Assembly (NCBI RefSeq): GCF_001294455.1
Contig: NZ_LIKT01000016.1
Location: 39,009-103,008 of the forward strand
Direction of reading: 5' to 3'
DNA length: 64,000 nt
Origin: Phaeobacter sp. 11ANDIMAR09
GTDB taxonomy: Bacteria > Pseudomonadota > Alphaproteobacteria > Rhodobacterales > Rhodobacteraceae
Part shown: positions 36,588 through 46,296 of the stretch, piece by piece
How positions within the stretch are numbered: position 1 is the stretch's first letter
Layout of the letters: every line of letters starts with the position of its first letter
Program-made: the position numbers and the translations under genes
The notes under the pieces: generated by a model
What the model was told of the DNA's origin: nothing
What the model saw: the letters and a program-made list of their open reading frames with translations, nothing else
Database searches by the model: none

Positions 36588-39500
36588 GTGATATGAAACT
36601 GAGGCTGCAGGATTTGACCCCGGCGCAACGGGCTGTCTTGTTGCAGCGGCTGGCCAAACGAGAGGCCGCCAAGGCGCCGCCAGCGCATGATGCCACGGAT
36701 CTGTCTTTTGCTCAGGAACGTTGGGTGTTTCAGGATCAACTGTCACCAGCGGATCCTGCGCATATCATCAATGGGGCGTTGCGATTGCAGGGACCGCTGA
36801 ACAAACAGGCCCTGCACCAGGCCCTGCAGCGGGTCTATCATCGTCACCTGCCGCTGCGGCAGAACTTTTCCAATGCGACGGGCAGGGCCCGCGCCCAGAC
36901 CCGCCAGAACTCGGAGCTGCAGATTGTCGATTTTGGTCCGGTGGAGTTTGACAGTGACACCCAAGATGTGACCCAGCACCCCGCCTATGTTGCCAGCGTG
37001 CAGAGAGGGTTTGATCTGTCGCGGGACCAGCTGATCCGGGTCACGCTTGGCCAGCTGGCCGAAGAGGACCATCTGCTGATCTTTGCCATGCATCACATCA
37101 TCAGCGATGGTTGGTCCCTGGATATTTTTCTGCGAGAACTCAGCATCGGCTATCAGGCCTTCAGTCAGAACAGATCGGTGGATCTGCCAGAACTGACAGC
37201 CAGCTACAGTGATTTTGTCGCCTGGCAAAAGCAGCAGCAGTCCGGCCCGGCTCAGGATGTAGCCCTCGCTTATTGGCGTGACCAACTGGCCGATGCACCA
37301 GGGCCAACCCGTTTGATCCCAGATCTACCTGTTGGATCGCAAAAGGCGCGTGATCTGTCTGGCGCAACGGTAGAGGCCCGATTGTCTGCTGGTCTGGCCA
37401 GTCGGCTGACCGAGCTGGGCCAATCAGCGGGCTGTTCATTGTTCACCACGCTTTTAACCGGGTATTTCGTGCTGTTGTCGCGCTTGACCCACCAAGATGA
37501 TCTGATCATAGGGACACCGGTGAGCGGGCGCCTGCGTGAAGAGTCAGAGCCCCTCATTGGCCTGTTCCTCAACTCGCTGGCGCTGCGGGCGCAGGTGAAC
37601 CCTGAGATGGACAGTGAAGCAGCGCTGCGGACCGTGAACCAAGTGGTGCTAGAGGCTCTGGAACATCATGATCTGCCCTTTGATCGTGTGGTTCAGGAGG
37701 TCGCTCCTGTGCGGACGGCCCAGGATCATCCTTTGTTTGAGATGCTGTTCAATTTCACGCCCAACCCGCCGCGCGATATACAAATGGGGGCTGTGCGGGC
37801 TGAATTTGTGCCACCGCCGAACCACAGCTGTGCCTTTGCCTCAGCCCTTTATGTGACCCAGTGGGCGGGGCAGTTGGAGTTGAGGCTGGCCTACCAGGCG
37901 GCACGATATTCGCAGCAGCGAATGCAGGATTTTTTGCACCAATATGAAGCGGTTCTGACCCAGATGGTTGAAGACAGTGGCTTGCCCCTGGCTGATTTTG
38001 ACCTGCGCGGGGGGCAGGCGGGTGGAGGGGGGGCAAGCCTTCCTGCGCCCAGCTGCCCCGAACAAATGGCTTTGACCCGGCAAATCGCGATCTGGGCCGA
38101 ACAAACGCCAAAGGCGCTGGCTTTGGATTGGGCGGACGGTTCCCTCAGCTATCAGGATTTTGCGACGCAGATGCGGGCTATTGCGGCGAACCTGCTCCAA
38201 CAGGGGGCAGTGCGGGGGCAAACCATTGCGATTTTTGCCCCCCGTGGGGCGGCGCAGGTTTTGGCGATGGCCGGGGTTTTGGAGTTTGGCGGCGTAGTGA
38301 TGACCCTTGATCCGGATCTGCCCGCCGAGCGGCGCGCGGTGATGCTCGAAACTGGCCGGGTTCAGCATATTTTATATGGTGGGGCGCTCTCTGTGGCGCA
38401 GATGGCGTGGCTGAGGGCGATTGACCTGCCGTATTTTCCCATTCCTGAAACCGGCACCGCCTTGGGGCCAAGCAGCCAGGTCCCCGACCCGTTCGACCCG
38501 CCGGCCGGCGCAGATGACCCGGCCTATCTGGTCTTTACCTCCGGATCCACCGGGACCCCCAAGGCGATTTTGGGCACAGCTGGTGGATTGGCACATTTCC
38601 TCAGCTGGCAGCGAGATAAGTTTGCGCTTGGCCCCGGTGACCGGGCGGCGCAGTTCACTGGCCTGTCCTTTGATGTTTTATTGCGCGATGTCTTTGCGCC
38701 CTTGGTGTCGGGGGCAACCCTGGTCCTTCCGCCCCCGGGCATTGGGCCAGCGCAACCCGGCGCCCTAGAATGGGTGGAGGCTGCCAATATCACCTTGCTG
38801 CACAGCGTTCCATCGATCTTGCAAAGCTGGTTGCTCAATGATCCGTCCGGATCGTCTTTGGGGCGATTGCGGCTGCTCTTTGTTGCCGGGGAAGCTTTTG
38901 AGGCTGGGCTGTTGCAACGATGGCATCAGCGTTTTGGCAAAGGCACGCGATTGATCAATCTCTATGGCCCAACCGAGACAACCCTGGCCAAATTTGCATG
39001 TGAGTTGGGCCCCGAGGCCTTTGAAACTGCCCAGCCAGTTGGCCATGCCTTGCCCCAAACAGAGGCCATCATTCTGACAGAAAAGGGAAAACCGGCGGCT
39101 CGGGGGGAGATCGGCGAGGTGGCGATTTCCACGCCCTTTCGGTCCTTAGGCTACGTCAACGATGTCACGATGACGGCGGCGCGATTTGTCCCCCACCCTG
39201 AAAGGGGCCGCGCTGAAAGGCGGACGGATGATCTGGTATATCTGACTGGGGATCTGGGGTGGTTCGACCCGACCGGGGTGCTGCATTTGGTTGGACGGAT
39301 GGATGATCAGGTCAAAATCCGTGGCGTCCGGGTGGAACCCAGTGAGATTGCTGCGCTGTTGCGGCGACATCCGGCCGTGGCGGCCAGTGCGGTTGTGGCG
39401 CGCCAGAATGCGGCGGGTGAGATGGAGCTGGATGCCTATTTTGTTGCCAAGAAGCGGGAGGGGGCTGGTGGAGGCGCTCCGGCGGCGCAGACCTCGCCGG

Positions 39501-40726
39501 ATTTGCGGAGTTACCTCAGGGCGCGCTTGCCTGCTGCATTGGTGCCAAACGGGCCGATGCAACTGCCAGAGCTGCCTTTGACGCGCAATCACAAACTGGA
39601 TCGTCGCCGTTTGCCCGCGATTGAGACGGCCCTGGATAGCCCGACACCAGCGCAGCCAAAAACACCCGTTGAGGCGCAGATGTTGCAGGTCTGGGAGCAG
39701 GTTCTGGAGCGTTCGGGCTTTGGGGTGACGGATGATTTCTTTGATATCGGCGGACATTCGCTTTTGGCGGTGCGTTTGGTATTGATGATTGAACAGGCCA
39801 TGGGGGTGAAAGTCCCCCTCGCTGAGCTGTTCAAATCTGCCACTGTCGCCCATCTGGCGCAGGTGGTTCAGACCCGCCAGGGAGGCGATGGTCTGGTGCC
39901 GCTGTGGCTTGGCGGTCAGGGTGCTCCCTTGTGGCTGGTGCATACCGGTGGAGGTATGCTGTGGAACTATCAACCCTTGGTGCAGGCAATGGCGCCGAAT
40001 TTTCCAATCTTCGGGTTTGAGGCCAAAGGCCTGTTTGATGGGGCCGCGCCCCAGAACTCGATCGCGGATATGGCCGCAGATTTCCTGACCGCGATGCGCC
40101 GATATCAGCCCCAGGGCCCCTATCGGGTGGCGGGGCATTCCTTTGGCGGTCTTGTTGCCTGGGAGATGGCCTGCCAATTGCAGGCCGAGGGCGTCGAGGT
40201 GGAAGGGGTCTCGTTGTTTGACAGCAGTTTGAGCCGCCCGGAAGATGCCTGGTATGCCAGCCAGAGCACGGCAGGGGCTGCGGCACGGGATCTGTCCAGC
40301 GCGGTTGAGGTCTTTGCCCGGTTTACTGGCGGCACCCAGCAGTTGGATGAAGAGCATCTTGCAGGGCTGTCCTGGGAGGCACAATTGGACAGCTCAGCGG
40401 CGGTCATGGCAGGCAGGGTCGGCTCGCAACAGGACGCCCGGCAGATGGTTCAGAGCCTGCTGCGCCTCGCAACCTGCCATCGTGCCGCGCGGTTGGGCTA
40501 CCAACCCGCCCAACTACGGGCCCCGGTGGCTCTGTTTCAGGCGGAGGAGCGCGACGAGAAAGACGAGAGCCTGCAGTTCTGGCGCAATCTGGCAGGGGGG
40601 GGATTTGAAACGCATGTTGTGCCGGGGGATCACGTCACCATGATGGCACAGCCTCATGTTCAGGTGCTGGCTCAAATCCTGGCTCAGACCTTGTGCCGTG
40701 GTCTTGAGCCAGCCCAACAGACCTGA
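36584..40726 (+). CDS. Terminal NRPS module C-A-PCP-thioesterase
   Basis: A 1380-residue module. Condensation motif HHIISDGWS (about residue 170), then a Gly-rich linker, an adenylation domain (FTSGSTGTPKA, YGPTETT, YLTGDLG), a PCP (GGHSLLA, about 1057) and a type I thioesterase with GHSFGG (Ser about 1186) and a late Asp/His pair (GDHVTMM). The pocket code by hand is D-V-R-H-F-A-L-L-A, for which I know no certain substrate. The thioesterase should release the finished chain by hydrolysis or cyclisation. Starts 4 bases inside the PKS gene (ATGA). Only 5 bases separate its stop from the convergent phosphatase gene. Confidence 0.93.
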   Translation: MSDMKLRLQDLTPAQRAVLLQRLAKREAAKAPPAHDATDLSFAQERWVFQDQLSPADPAHIINGALRLQGPLNKQALHQALQRVYHRHLPLRQNFSNATGRARAQTRQNSELQIVDFGPVEFDSDTQDVTQHPAYVASVQRGFDLSRDQLIRVTLGQLAEEDHLLIFAMHHIISDGWSLDIFLRELSIGYQAFSQNRSVDLPELTASYSDFVAWQKQQQSGPAQDVALAYWRDQLADAPGPTRLIPDLPVGSQKARDLSGATVEARLSAGLASRLTELGQSAGCSLFTTLLTGYFVLLSRLTHQDDLIIGTPVSGRLREESEPLIGLFLNSLALRAQVNPEMDSEAALRTVNQVVLEALEHHDLPFDRVVQEVAPVRTAQDHPLFEMLFNFTPNPPRDIQMGAVRAEFVPPPNHSCAFASALYVTQWAGQLELRLAYQAARYSQQRMQDFLHQYEAVLTQMVEDSGLPLADFDLRGGQAGGGGASLPAPSCPEQMALTRQIAIWAEQTPKALALDWADGSLSYQDFATQMRAIAANLLQQGAVRGQTIAIFAPRGAAQVLAMAGVLEFGGVVMTLDPDLPAERRAVMLETGRVQHILYGGALSVAQMAWLRAIDLPYFPIPETGTALGPSSQVPDPFDPPAGADDPAYLVFTSGSTGTPKAILGTAGGLAHFLSWQRDKFALGPGDRAAQFTGLSFDVLLRDVFAPLVSGATLVLPPPGIGPAQPGALEWVEAANITLLHSVPSILQSWLLNDPSGSSLGRLRLLFVAGEAFEAGLLQRWHQRFGKGTRLINLYGPTETTLAKFACELGPEAFETAQPVGHALPQTEAIILTEKGKPAARGEIGEVAISTPFRSLGYVNDVTMTAARFVPHPERGRAERRTDDLVYLTGDLGWFDPTGVLHLVGRMDDQVKIRGVRVEPSEIAALLRRHPAVAASAVVARQNAAGEMELDAYFVAKKREGAGGGAPAAQTSPDLRSYLRARLPAALVPNGPMQLPELPLTRNHKLDRRRLPAIETALDSPTPAQPKTPVEAQMLQVWEQVLERSGFGVTDDFFDIGGHSLLAVRLVLMIEQAMGVKVPLAELFKSATVAHLAQVVQTRQGGDGLVPLWLGGQGAPLWLVHTGGGMLWNYQPLVQAMAPNFPIFGFEAKGLFDGAAPQNSIADMAADFLTAMRRYQPQGPYRVAGHSFGGLVAWEMACQLQAEGVEVEGVSLFDSSLSRPEDAWYASQSTAGAAARDLSSAVEVFARFTGGTQQLDEEHLAGLSWEAQLDSSAAVMAGRVGSQQDARQMVQSLLRLATCHRAARLGYQPAQLRAPVALFQAEERDEKDESLQFWRNLAGGGFETHVVPGDHVTMMAQPHVQVLAQILAQTLCRGLEPAQQT

Positions 40727-40731
40727 ACCCG

Positions 40732-42447
40732 TCAATCAAGGACCTCTGGCAACATACGACCGGTGGTTCCCGAGGGCAGTCGGGTCCGGGCATAGGCGGC
40801 AATTGTCGGCGCCACATCAACCGTTTGTATTTTGCGATGCACAGTCTGCGGCGGAATGTTCGGCCCCATAAAGAAGACCGGGACATGGCGGTCATAGGCA
40901 TAGGGTGATCCATGCTGGGAGGCCCCTGCCAATGGGTCCGGGTCTTTCATGAACCAGCCGGGTGACAGTATCGGATAGAGATCCCCAGAGCGCGAGGGCA
41001 GAAAATTCGCGGTGACAGCTCCGCCCAGATGGGTATCTGGCAGATTTCCTAGGGCGATGCGCTCTTTCTCAAAAACCCAGGCCAATCCCGGAAGGCTGCG
41101 TAGGGTTGTCGCGATCAGGGCCTTTGCCTTGGCCGGATCGGCGCCGGCCGACTGCAGCAGGGCGTGATCTATGTAGATCCAGGGGGAGGTGTAGTGGCTG
41201 ATGGGATCACTGATGCCATAGAGAGCCTTGAACTTCTGAACCGCTGGAGCCTGCTCGACCTGATCATAGTCAAACAGCTGCAGATTGGTGCCGATGCGGG
41301 CGTTCATATAGTCTGGGACTTCGGTGGCGCCATGATCGGCTGACAGAACCAATAGGATATTCCCCAGCCCGACAGCTTCATCCAGATGGGCAAAGAAATC
41401 CGCCAATTGCGCGTCCAGCCGTTTGAGATTGTCTTCGGCCTCCAGAGAAGAGGGGCCAAAGGTATGGCCGATATAATCGACGGAGTTCAGGCTGATCGCC
41501 AGATAATCCGTCACCTCATCTTCGCCGAGCTGCTCGCCCGCGATCATTGCTTTGGCAAAGCTAAGCGTCAGCTCATCTGCCGCCGGGGACGTTTCGAGAA
41601 AGGCCTGATAATAGGCATTTGAAGTATCCGGGTAGAGGTGGTCGGCAAATACGATGCCCCAGCCCGGATAGTCCTTCTCCCAGGGCTGATCATCATAGTC
41701 TGCAAAGGCATAGTTTGCTTCGGGATACAGCAGCTCCCATCCTGACCCGGCATAGCGGGCGGGCAGCTCTTGCATGGTCCAGTCGTGCACCCATTGCGGA
41801 TAGTCTGCAAGATAGAACAGAGAACTGAGAAAGGTGGAGGCGTCGGTATTGTACCAATAGGCCGTGCCGGCATGACCCGTTGCACCAATGGCGGCGCGGT
41901 CCTTCATTGAGACCCCAAAGATTTTGGCCGCCTCACCGCGCGACAGGCGGATTTCATCGCCGATTGTGGTAACCAGCAGATCCCGTGGTGACCGCCCGTC
42001 TTTGGGGGAAGAGTGGCTGCCATCCGGGAAGACCAGCGGAGAGTGAGGGTCCTGGGTCGCAAAATGCAAAGCGTCAGAAACATCCAACACGATGCCTTTA
42101 TCCTCCGTGTCACTTTTTGTAGGGGCAGGCGGGGGTAAATGGGTATCGAGGTAATTGTTGCCGATCAGCCCATGTACTGCCGGGTCAGCCCCTGTAGACA
42201 GGGTTGTATGGCCGACCACTGTTTCCGTATTGGCATGGCGATGCTCGGCGTTTCTGAACCAGGTGCCTTGGGTCATCAGGAGCCGAAACCCGCCCTCGCT
42301 AAAGCCTGTCGAAAATCGCTCGATCAGGTCAGCGCGCAGCTGGTCTACGGTGATCTGGACAATCAGTTTGGGCGGCAGCGCGCGCCCCTGCGCCAAAAGC
42401 GGTGTTGATGCCACCAATAGACCAATAAACAGGAGTAAGAAGCGCAT
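40732..42447 (-). CDS. Exported alkaline phosphatase, PafA-like
   Basis: A 571-residue protein with a cleavable signal peptide (MRFLLLFIGLLVASTPLLAQG). Alkaline phosphatase superfamily features: first metal Asp in TVDQLRAD, nucleophile Thr in TETVVGHTTLST, second metal set in LNSVDYIGH and LSADHGATE, and a late His in YAYDRHVPVFF. It should hydrolyse phosphomonoesters in the periplasm. It converges on the NRPS operon with a 5-base gap and no visible terminator. It may serve phosphate scavenging, or remove a protecting phosphate from the cluster product. Confidence 0.88.
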   Translation of the reverse strand: MRFLLLFIGLLVASTPLLAQGRALPPKLIVQITVDQLRADLIERFSTGFSEGGFRLLMTQGTWFRNAEHRHANTETVVGHTTLSTGADPAVHGLIGNNYLDTHLPPPAPTKSDTEDKGIVLDVSDALHFATQDPHSPLVFPDGSHSSPKDGRSPRDLLVTTIGDEIRLSRGEAAKIFGVSMKDRAAIGATGHAGTAYWYNTDASTFLSSLFYLADYPQWVHDWTMQELPARYAGSGWELLYPEANYAFADYDDQPWEKDYPGWGIVFADHLYPDTSNAYYQAFLETSPAADELTLSFAKAMIAGEQLGEDEVTDYLAISLNSVDYIGHTFGPSSLEAEDNLKRLDAQLADFFAHLDEAVGLGNILLVLSADHGATEVPDYMNARIGTNLQLFDYDQVEQAPAVQKFKALYGISDPISHYTSPWIYIDHALLQSAGADPAKAKALIATTLRSLPGLAWVFEKERIALGNLPDTHLGGAVTANFLPSRSGDLYPILSPGWFMKDPDPLAGASQHGSPYAYDRHVPVFFMGPNIPPQTVHRKIQTVDVAPTIAAYARTRLPSGTTGRMLPEVLD

Positions 42448-42851
42448 AGCTTATCCAATCAAAAAGGCGGCGGAGATGCAAAACTGAGAATCTGGGGTCT
42501 TGAGGTCTGGTTTTGGCGTGCAGTCATGCCAGTGGCCCATGTGCCGCAGTATCAGGCAGAGGCAGGTTAACGCGTTATGAGTATTTTTCAATCGCCAAAT
42601 ACCCCCATAGGTAGAATATCAAACTCATATAATTCCAGCCCTCAAGATGTGCTTTTGCGGGGAGGCTCAGATCCGGTGGAACATCAGGCCTTTTGCGAGG
42701 TTATCTGAGGCGCCGAGAAAGCGGCAGACACTGCCGTAGGCGGCAGCTCAAGGCTTGCACTCTGGCTGCCAGAGCCGTACCCCGTTACAAAGTGCAGTGC
42801 GCCCGCGGCAAGGATTCACGTGCGCAGGTGGCAGGTTGAAAGGGATTGCGG
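42448..42851. promoter_or_regulatory. 404-base gap upstream of gmd with two tandem hairpins
   Basis: No gene is seen. The left half is AT-rich around 42570-42640 and could hold promoters for the divergent phosphatase and gmd genes. In the gmd-proximal half are two perfect short hairpins: CTGCCG-tagg-CGGCAG (42731-42746) and CTCTGG-ctg-CCAGAG (42760-42774). Neither is followed by a T-tract, so they look like leader RNA structure or protein sites rather than terminators. Confidence 0.35.
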
Positions 42852-43970
42852 ATGAAAAAAGCGCTTATTACCGGTGTGACCGGCCAGGACGGATCCTATC
42901 TGGCGGAGTTTTTGCTGGAAAAAGGCTATGAGGTGCATGGTATTAAGCGCCGCGCATCGTCGTTTAACACCCAGCGGGTGGACCATATCTATCAGGATCC
43001 CCATGTGGATCACGCGCGCTTCAAACTGCATTACGGTGATCTGACCGACAGCTCCAACCTCACGCGCATCCTGCAAGAGGTGGAGCCTGATGAAGTCTAT
43101 AACCTCGGCGCTCAGTCCCATGTCGCGGTGAGCTTTGAAAGCCCGGAATATACTGCAGATGTGGATGCGATGGGCACCCTGCGCCTGCTCGAAGCGATCC
43201 GCTTTCTGGGGCTGGAGAAAACGACCCGGTTTTATCAGGCCTCGACTTCCGAGCTCTATGGCCTGGTGCAGGAAACCCCGCAGCGCGAGACCACTCCTTT
43301 CCATCCGCGCAGCCCCTATGCGGTGGCCAAGATGTATGCCTATTGGATCACAGTGAACTACCGCGAAGCCTACGGCATGTATGCCTGCAACGGCATCCTG
43401 TTCAACCATGAGAGCCCGCGCCGCGGCGAGACCTTTGTCACCCGCAAGATCACCCGTGGCTTGGCCAATATCGCCCAGGGATTGGAAGACTGCCTGTACA
43501 TGGGCAACATCGACGCGCTGCGCGACTGGGGCCATGCCAAGGACTATGTGCGGATGCAGTGGATGATGCTGCAACAGGATGCGCCCGATGATTTTGTCAT
43601 CGCGACGGGGGTGCAGTATTCGGTGCGCCAGTTCATCTCTTGGTCTGCCGCCGAGCTGGGCATCACCCTGGAGTTCTCAGGGACCGGCATTGATGAAATC
43701 GCCACGATCGCTGCGATTGAGGGCGATATGGCTCCGGCGCTGAAGGTCGGGGATGTGATCCTGCGGATTGACCCGCGCTACTTCCGCCCGGCCGAGGTCG
43801 AAACCCTGCTGGGGGATCCGACCAAGGCGAAAGAGAAACTGGGTTGGGTACCGGAAATCACAACGCAAGAGATGTGTGCGGAAATGGTGCGGGAAGATCT
43901 GAAAACCGCCCGCCGCCATGCCCTGCTCAAGGACCATGGCATGGATCTGCCAGTCAGCACTGAAGGCTAG
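42852..43970 (+). CDS. gmd: GDP-mannose 4,6-dehydratase
   Basis: A 372-residue extended short-chain dehydrogenase with the Rossmann motif [40 protein letters not shown], catalytic Thr/Ser in STSELYG and [10 protein letters not shown] (Tyr, Lys). It converts GDP-D-mannose to GDP-4-keto-6-deoxymannose. TTG 42846 is in frame, but ATG 42852 gives the family start and follows AGGGAT. The fcl gene follows after 4 bases, giving the complete two-step route to GDP-L-fucose. Confidence 0.96.
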   Translation: MKKALITGVTGQDGSYLAEFLLEKGYEVHGIKRRASSFNTQRVDHIYQDPHVDHARFKLHYGDLTDSSNLTRILQEVEPDEVYNLGAQSHVAVSFESPEYTADVDAMGTLRLLEAIRFLGLEKTTRFYQASTSELYGLVQETPQRETTPFHPRSPYAVAKMYAYWITVNYREAYGMYACNGILFNHESPRRGETFVTRKITRGLANIAQGLEDCLYMGNIDALRDWGHAKDYVRMQWMMLQQDAPDDFVIATGVQYSVRQFISWSAAELGITLEFSGTGIDEIATIAAIEGDMAPALKVGDVILRIDPRYFRPAEVETLLGDPTKAKEKLGWVPEITTQEMCAEMVREDLKTARRHALLKDHGMDLPVSTEG

Positions 43971-43974
43971 AAAG

Positions 43975-44955
43975 ATGGCGAAGAAAATCTATGTGGCCGG
44001 CCATCGCGGCATGGTGGGGGGCGCAATCCTGCGCCAGTTGCAGGTGCGCCGCACTGGCGGTGAAGATCTGACGCTGATCACTCGCACCAGTGCCGAGTTG
44101 GACTTGACCAACCAGGCGCAGGTGCAAGATTTCTTGGGGATGGAACGCCCAGATCAGGTCATCCTGGCGGCAGCCAAGGTGGGCGGCATTGTTGCAAACA
44201 ACAGCTACCCGGCGCAATTCATCTATGAAAACCTGATGATGGAGTGCAATGTCATCCACGCCGCCTATGAGGCTGGGGTGACGCAGCTTTTGCAGCTGGG
44301 ATCCTCCTGCATCTATCCCAAACTGGCGCCTCAACCGATGGCAGAGGATGCGCTGCTCACTGGGGTTTTGGAACCCACCAACGAGCCCTATGCCATTGCC
44401 AAGATCGCAGGCATCAAGCTCTGTGAAAGCTACAACCGCCAATATGGCGTTGATTATCGCTCGGTGATGCCGACCAATCTTTATGGGCCCGGTGACAACT
44501 TTCATCCGGATAACTCTCATGTTTTGCCTGCACTTATCCGCCGTTTCCACCTGGCAAAACTGAATGGGGATGCCAGTGTCACCATCTGGGGTACGGGATC
44601 GCCGCGGCGCGAATTCCTGCACGTGGATGACATGGCCGCGGCGGCGCTGTTTGTGCTGGAGCTGCCCAAAGCAATTTATGAGAGCGAAACGCAAGAGACG
44701 CTGAGCCATATTAATGTGGGCTGCGGCAGCGATATCTCGATCCTGGAACTGGCGCAGCTGGTGGCCCAGGTCACAGGTTTTACCGGTGAAATTCTGACAG
44801 ACCCAAGCAAACCGGATGGTACCCCGCGCAAATTGATGGATGTCTCACGTCTGGAGCGTCTGGGCTGGTGGGCCGGAATTGAACTGGGTCGGGGCATTTC
44901 CGAGACCTATGACTGGTTCCTGCAGCAAGATGCGACGGACCTGCGCAGCAAGTAG
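43975..44955 (+). CDS. fcl: GDP-L-fucose synthase
   Basis: A 326-residue epimerase/reductase with GHRGMVGGA at the N-terminus, the catalytic YAIAKIAG pair and the [12 protein letters not shown] segment. It epimerises and reduces GDP-4-keto-6-deoxymannose to GDP-L-fucose. The frame is open from 43918 inside gmd, but ATG 43975 fits the family. No glycosyltransferase is adjacent; the fucose probably goes to the capsule or exopolysaccharide system further right. Confidence 0.95.
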   Translation: MAKKIYVAGHRGMVGGAILRQLQVRRTGGEDLTLITRTSAELDLTNQAQVQDFLGMERPDQVILAAAKVGGIVANNSYPAQFIYENLMMECNVIHAAYEAGVTQLLQLGSSCIYPKLAPQPMAEDALLTGVLEPTNEPYAIAKIAGIKLCESYNRQYGVDYRSVMPTNLYGPGDNFHPDNSHVLPALIRRFHLAKLNGDASVTIWGTGSPRREFLHVDDMAAAALFVLELPKAIYESETQETLSHINVGCGSDISILELAQLVAQVTGFTGEILTDPSKPDGTPRKLMDVSRLERLGWWAGIELGRGISETYDWFLQQDATDLRSK

Positions 44956-44987
44956 CGGCCTGCGCGGGGTCAGTGTCCTCTAAATCG

Positions 44988-45013
44988 GGGCGAGGCCAGT
45001 TATGGCCCCGCCC
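44988..45013. terminator. Possible bidirectional terminator between fcl and arsJ
   Basis: Inverted repeat GGGCGAGGCC-agttat-GGCCCCGCCC with one mismatch, placed between the convergent ends of fcl and arsJ. Position and stem stability fit a shared terminator, but there is no strong T-tract on either side. Confidence 0.5.
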
Positions 45014-45021
45014 GTCTCGTT

Positions 45022-46296
45022 TCAGGCATGGTTGATCGTTGGCTCAGGCCTGTGGCGCAGCTGGCCCGCCGCAAGCGCGCTGAGCGCGACCATTGTCGCG
45101 GCGGTGGCTAGGCAGGCTGGCAAACCGCCCAACTGATAGGTCAGACCCGACAGCAGGGTTCCCATCAGGCGACCGCCGGCATTGGCCATATAGTAAAACC
45201 CGACATCCATCGTCACCCGTTCGGCCTGAGTGAAGGCCAGGATCAGGTAGGAATGCAGCGAAGAATTCACCGCAAAGATAGCGCCAAATCCTAATAAACC
45301 CGCCACCAGGGTCGCCGTGAGCCAGGGCGCAGGGCCATCGGTAAAAAGCACCGCCAGAGCCAGGAGAGCAGGCACCCCCATAAGCAACAGAGCCCATGTG
45401 CGTGCGGCGCCGATCAGTTCAGCCTCGGAGCGAGAGGCGGCCTTTAGGATGCGCGGTGCGCTGGCTTGAACGATCCCGTAAAGAATGGTCCAGATGGCCA
45501 TGAAACTGCCGATCAAGAAAAAGGCCGCCCGATTGCCCTCATGACTGCCGTCCGAGAACACCGCATAGAAATAGATCGGGATGCCAACCACAAACCAGAT
45601 GTCGCGGGCGCCAAACAAAAACACCCGCGCCGCCGACAGCCAGTTCACGTTGCGCGACTTGGAGAACACCTCGGAAAACTTGGCGCCTTTGCGACCGGTT
45701 GGCAGGCCGGGCGGCATAGCGACGACCACGGTGATCAGGATCAGGCTTAAAATCAGCGCCATGCCCAGAACGGCCGTCATGAAGCCAAAGCTCGCCAAAA
45801 GGCCGGCGCCGAGAAGAAAGCCCATGCCTTTGATCGCGTTCTTTGAGCCGGTCAGAACCGCCACCCAGCGAAACAGCCCGTCGCCCGTTGCAGGAGCCAG
45901 CAGTTTGACCGCCGATTTTGACGACATCTTGGCCAGGTCCTTGGCCACTCCGGACAGACCCTGTACCAGCATGACAAAGACAACCGTGGTGGCGATCTGC
46001 CAGCTTGGGTCGAGCTGGGTCAGCGCCAGAAGGGCAACAATCTGCAGCGACAACCCGGCATATAGGGTTGAGGCCAGACCAAACCTGGCGGCAATCCAGC
46101 CCGCAGAGAGATTGGTCACCATGCCGGCGATCTCGTAGAGCACAAAGAGATAGGCCAGCTGCACCGGCGAAAATCCCATGGCGTGGAAATCCAGCAGGAT
46201 CAGCATCCTGAGAGCGCCATCCGTCAACATGAAGGCCCAGTAAGCCGCCGTCACGGCAAAATAGGCTGACAGCCCTCGTGCCGGTGCCTGTGTCAC
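45022..46296 (-). CDS. arsJ: Organoarsenical efflux MFS transporter ArsJ
   Basis: A 424-residue, twelve-helix MFS protein (N-terminal [31 protein letters not shown]). The neighbouring GAPDH identifies it: ArsJ exports 1-arseno-3-phosphoglycerate made by GAPDH from arsenate, which then breaks down outside the cell. The start is GTG, overlapping the gap stop (GTGA), so the two are translationally coupled. Third and last gene of the arsenic operon. A general MFS function is less likely in this setting. Confidence 0.88.
   Translation of the reverse strand: MTQAPARGLSAYFAVTAAYWAFMLTDGALRMLILLDFHAMGFSPVQLAYLFVLYEIAGMVTNLSAGWIAARFGLASTLYAGLSLQIVALLALTQLDPSWQIATTVVFVMLVQGLSGVAKDLAKMSSKSAVKLLAPATGDGLFRWVAVLTGSKNAIKGMGFLLGAGLLASFGFMTAVLGMALILSLILITVVVAMPPGLPTGRKGAKFSEVFSKSRNVNWLSAARVFLFGARDIWFVVGIPIYFYAVFSDGSHEGNRAAFFLIGSFMAIWTILYGIVQASAPRILKAASRSEAELIGAARTWALLLMGVPALLALAVLFTDGPAPWLTATLVAGLLGFGAIFAVNSSLHSYLILAFTQAERVTMDVGFYYMANAGGRLMGTLLSGLTYQLGGLPACLATAATMVALSALAAGQLRHRPEPTINHA

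Noticed and set aside
39146..40384. 412-residue open frame antisense to the last NRPS module
   Set aside because: Lies opposite intact A, PCP and TE domains and has no protein family features.
42541..42640. JUMPstart/ops element upstream of the GDP-fucose genes
   Set aside because: No match to the GGCGGTAG core in the proper context; the similar GTAGGCGGCAG is part of a short hairpin.
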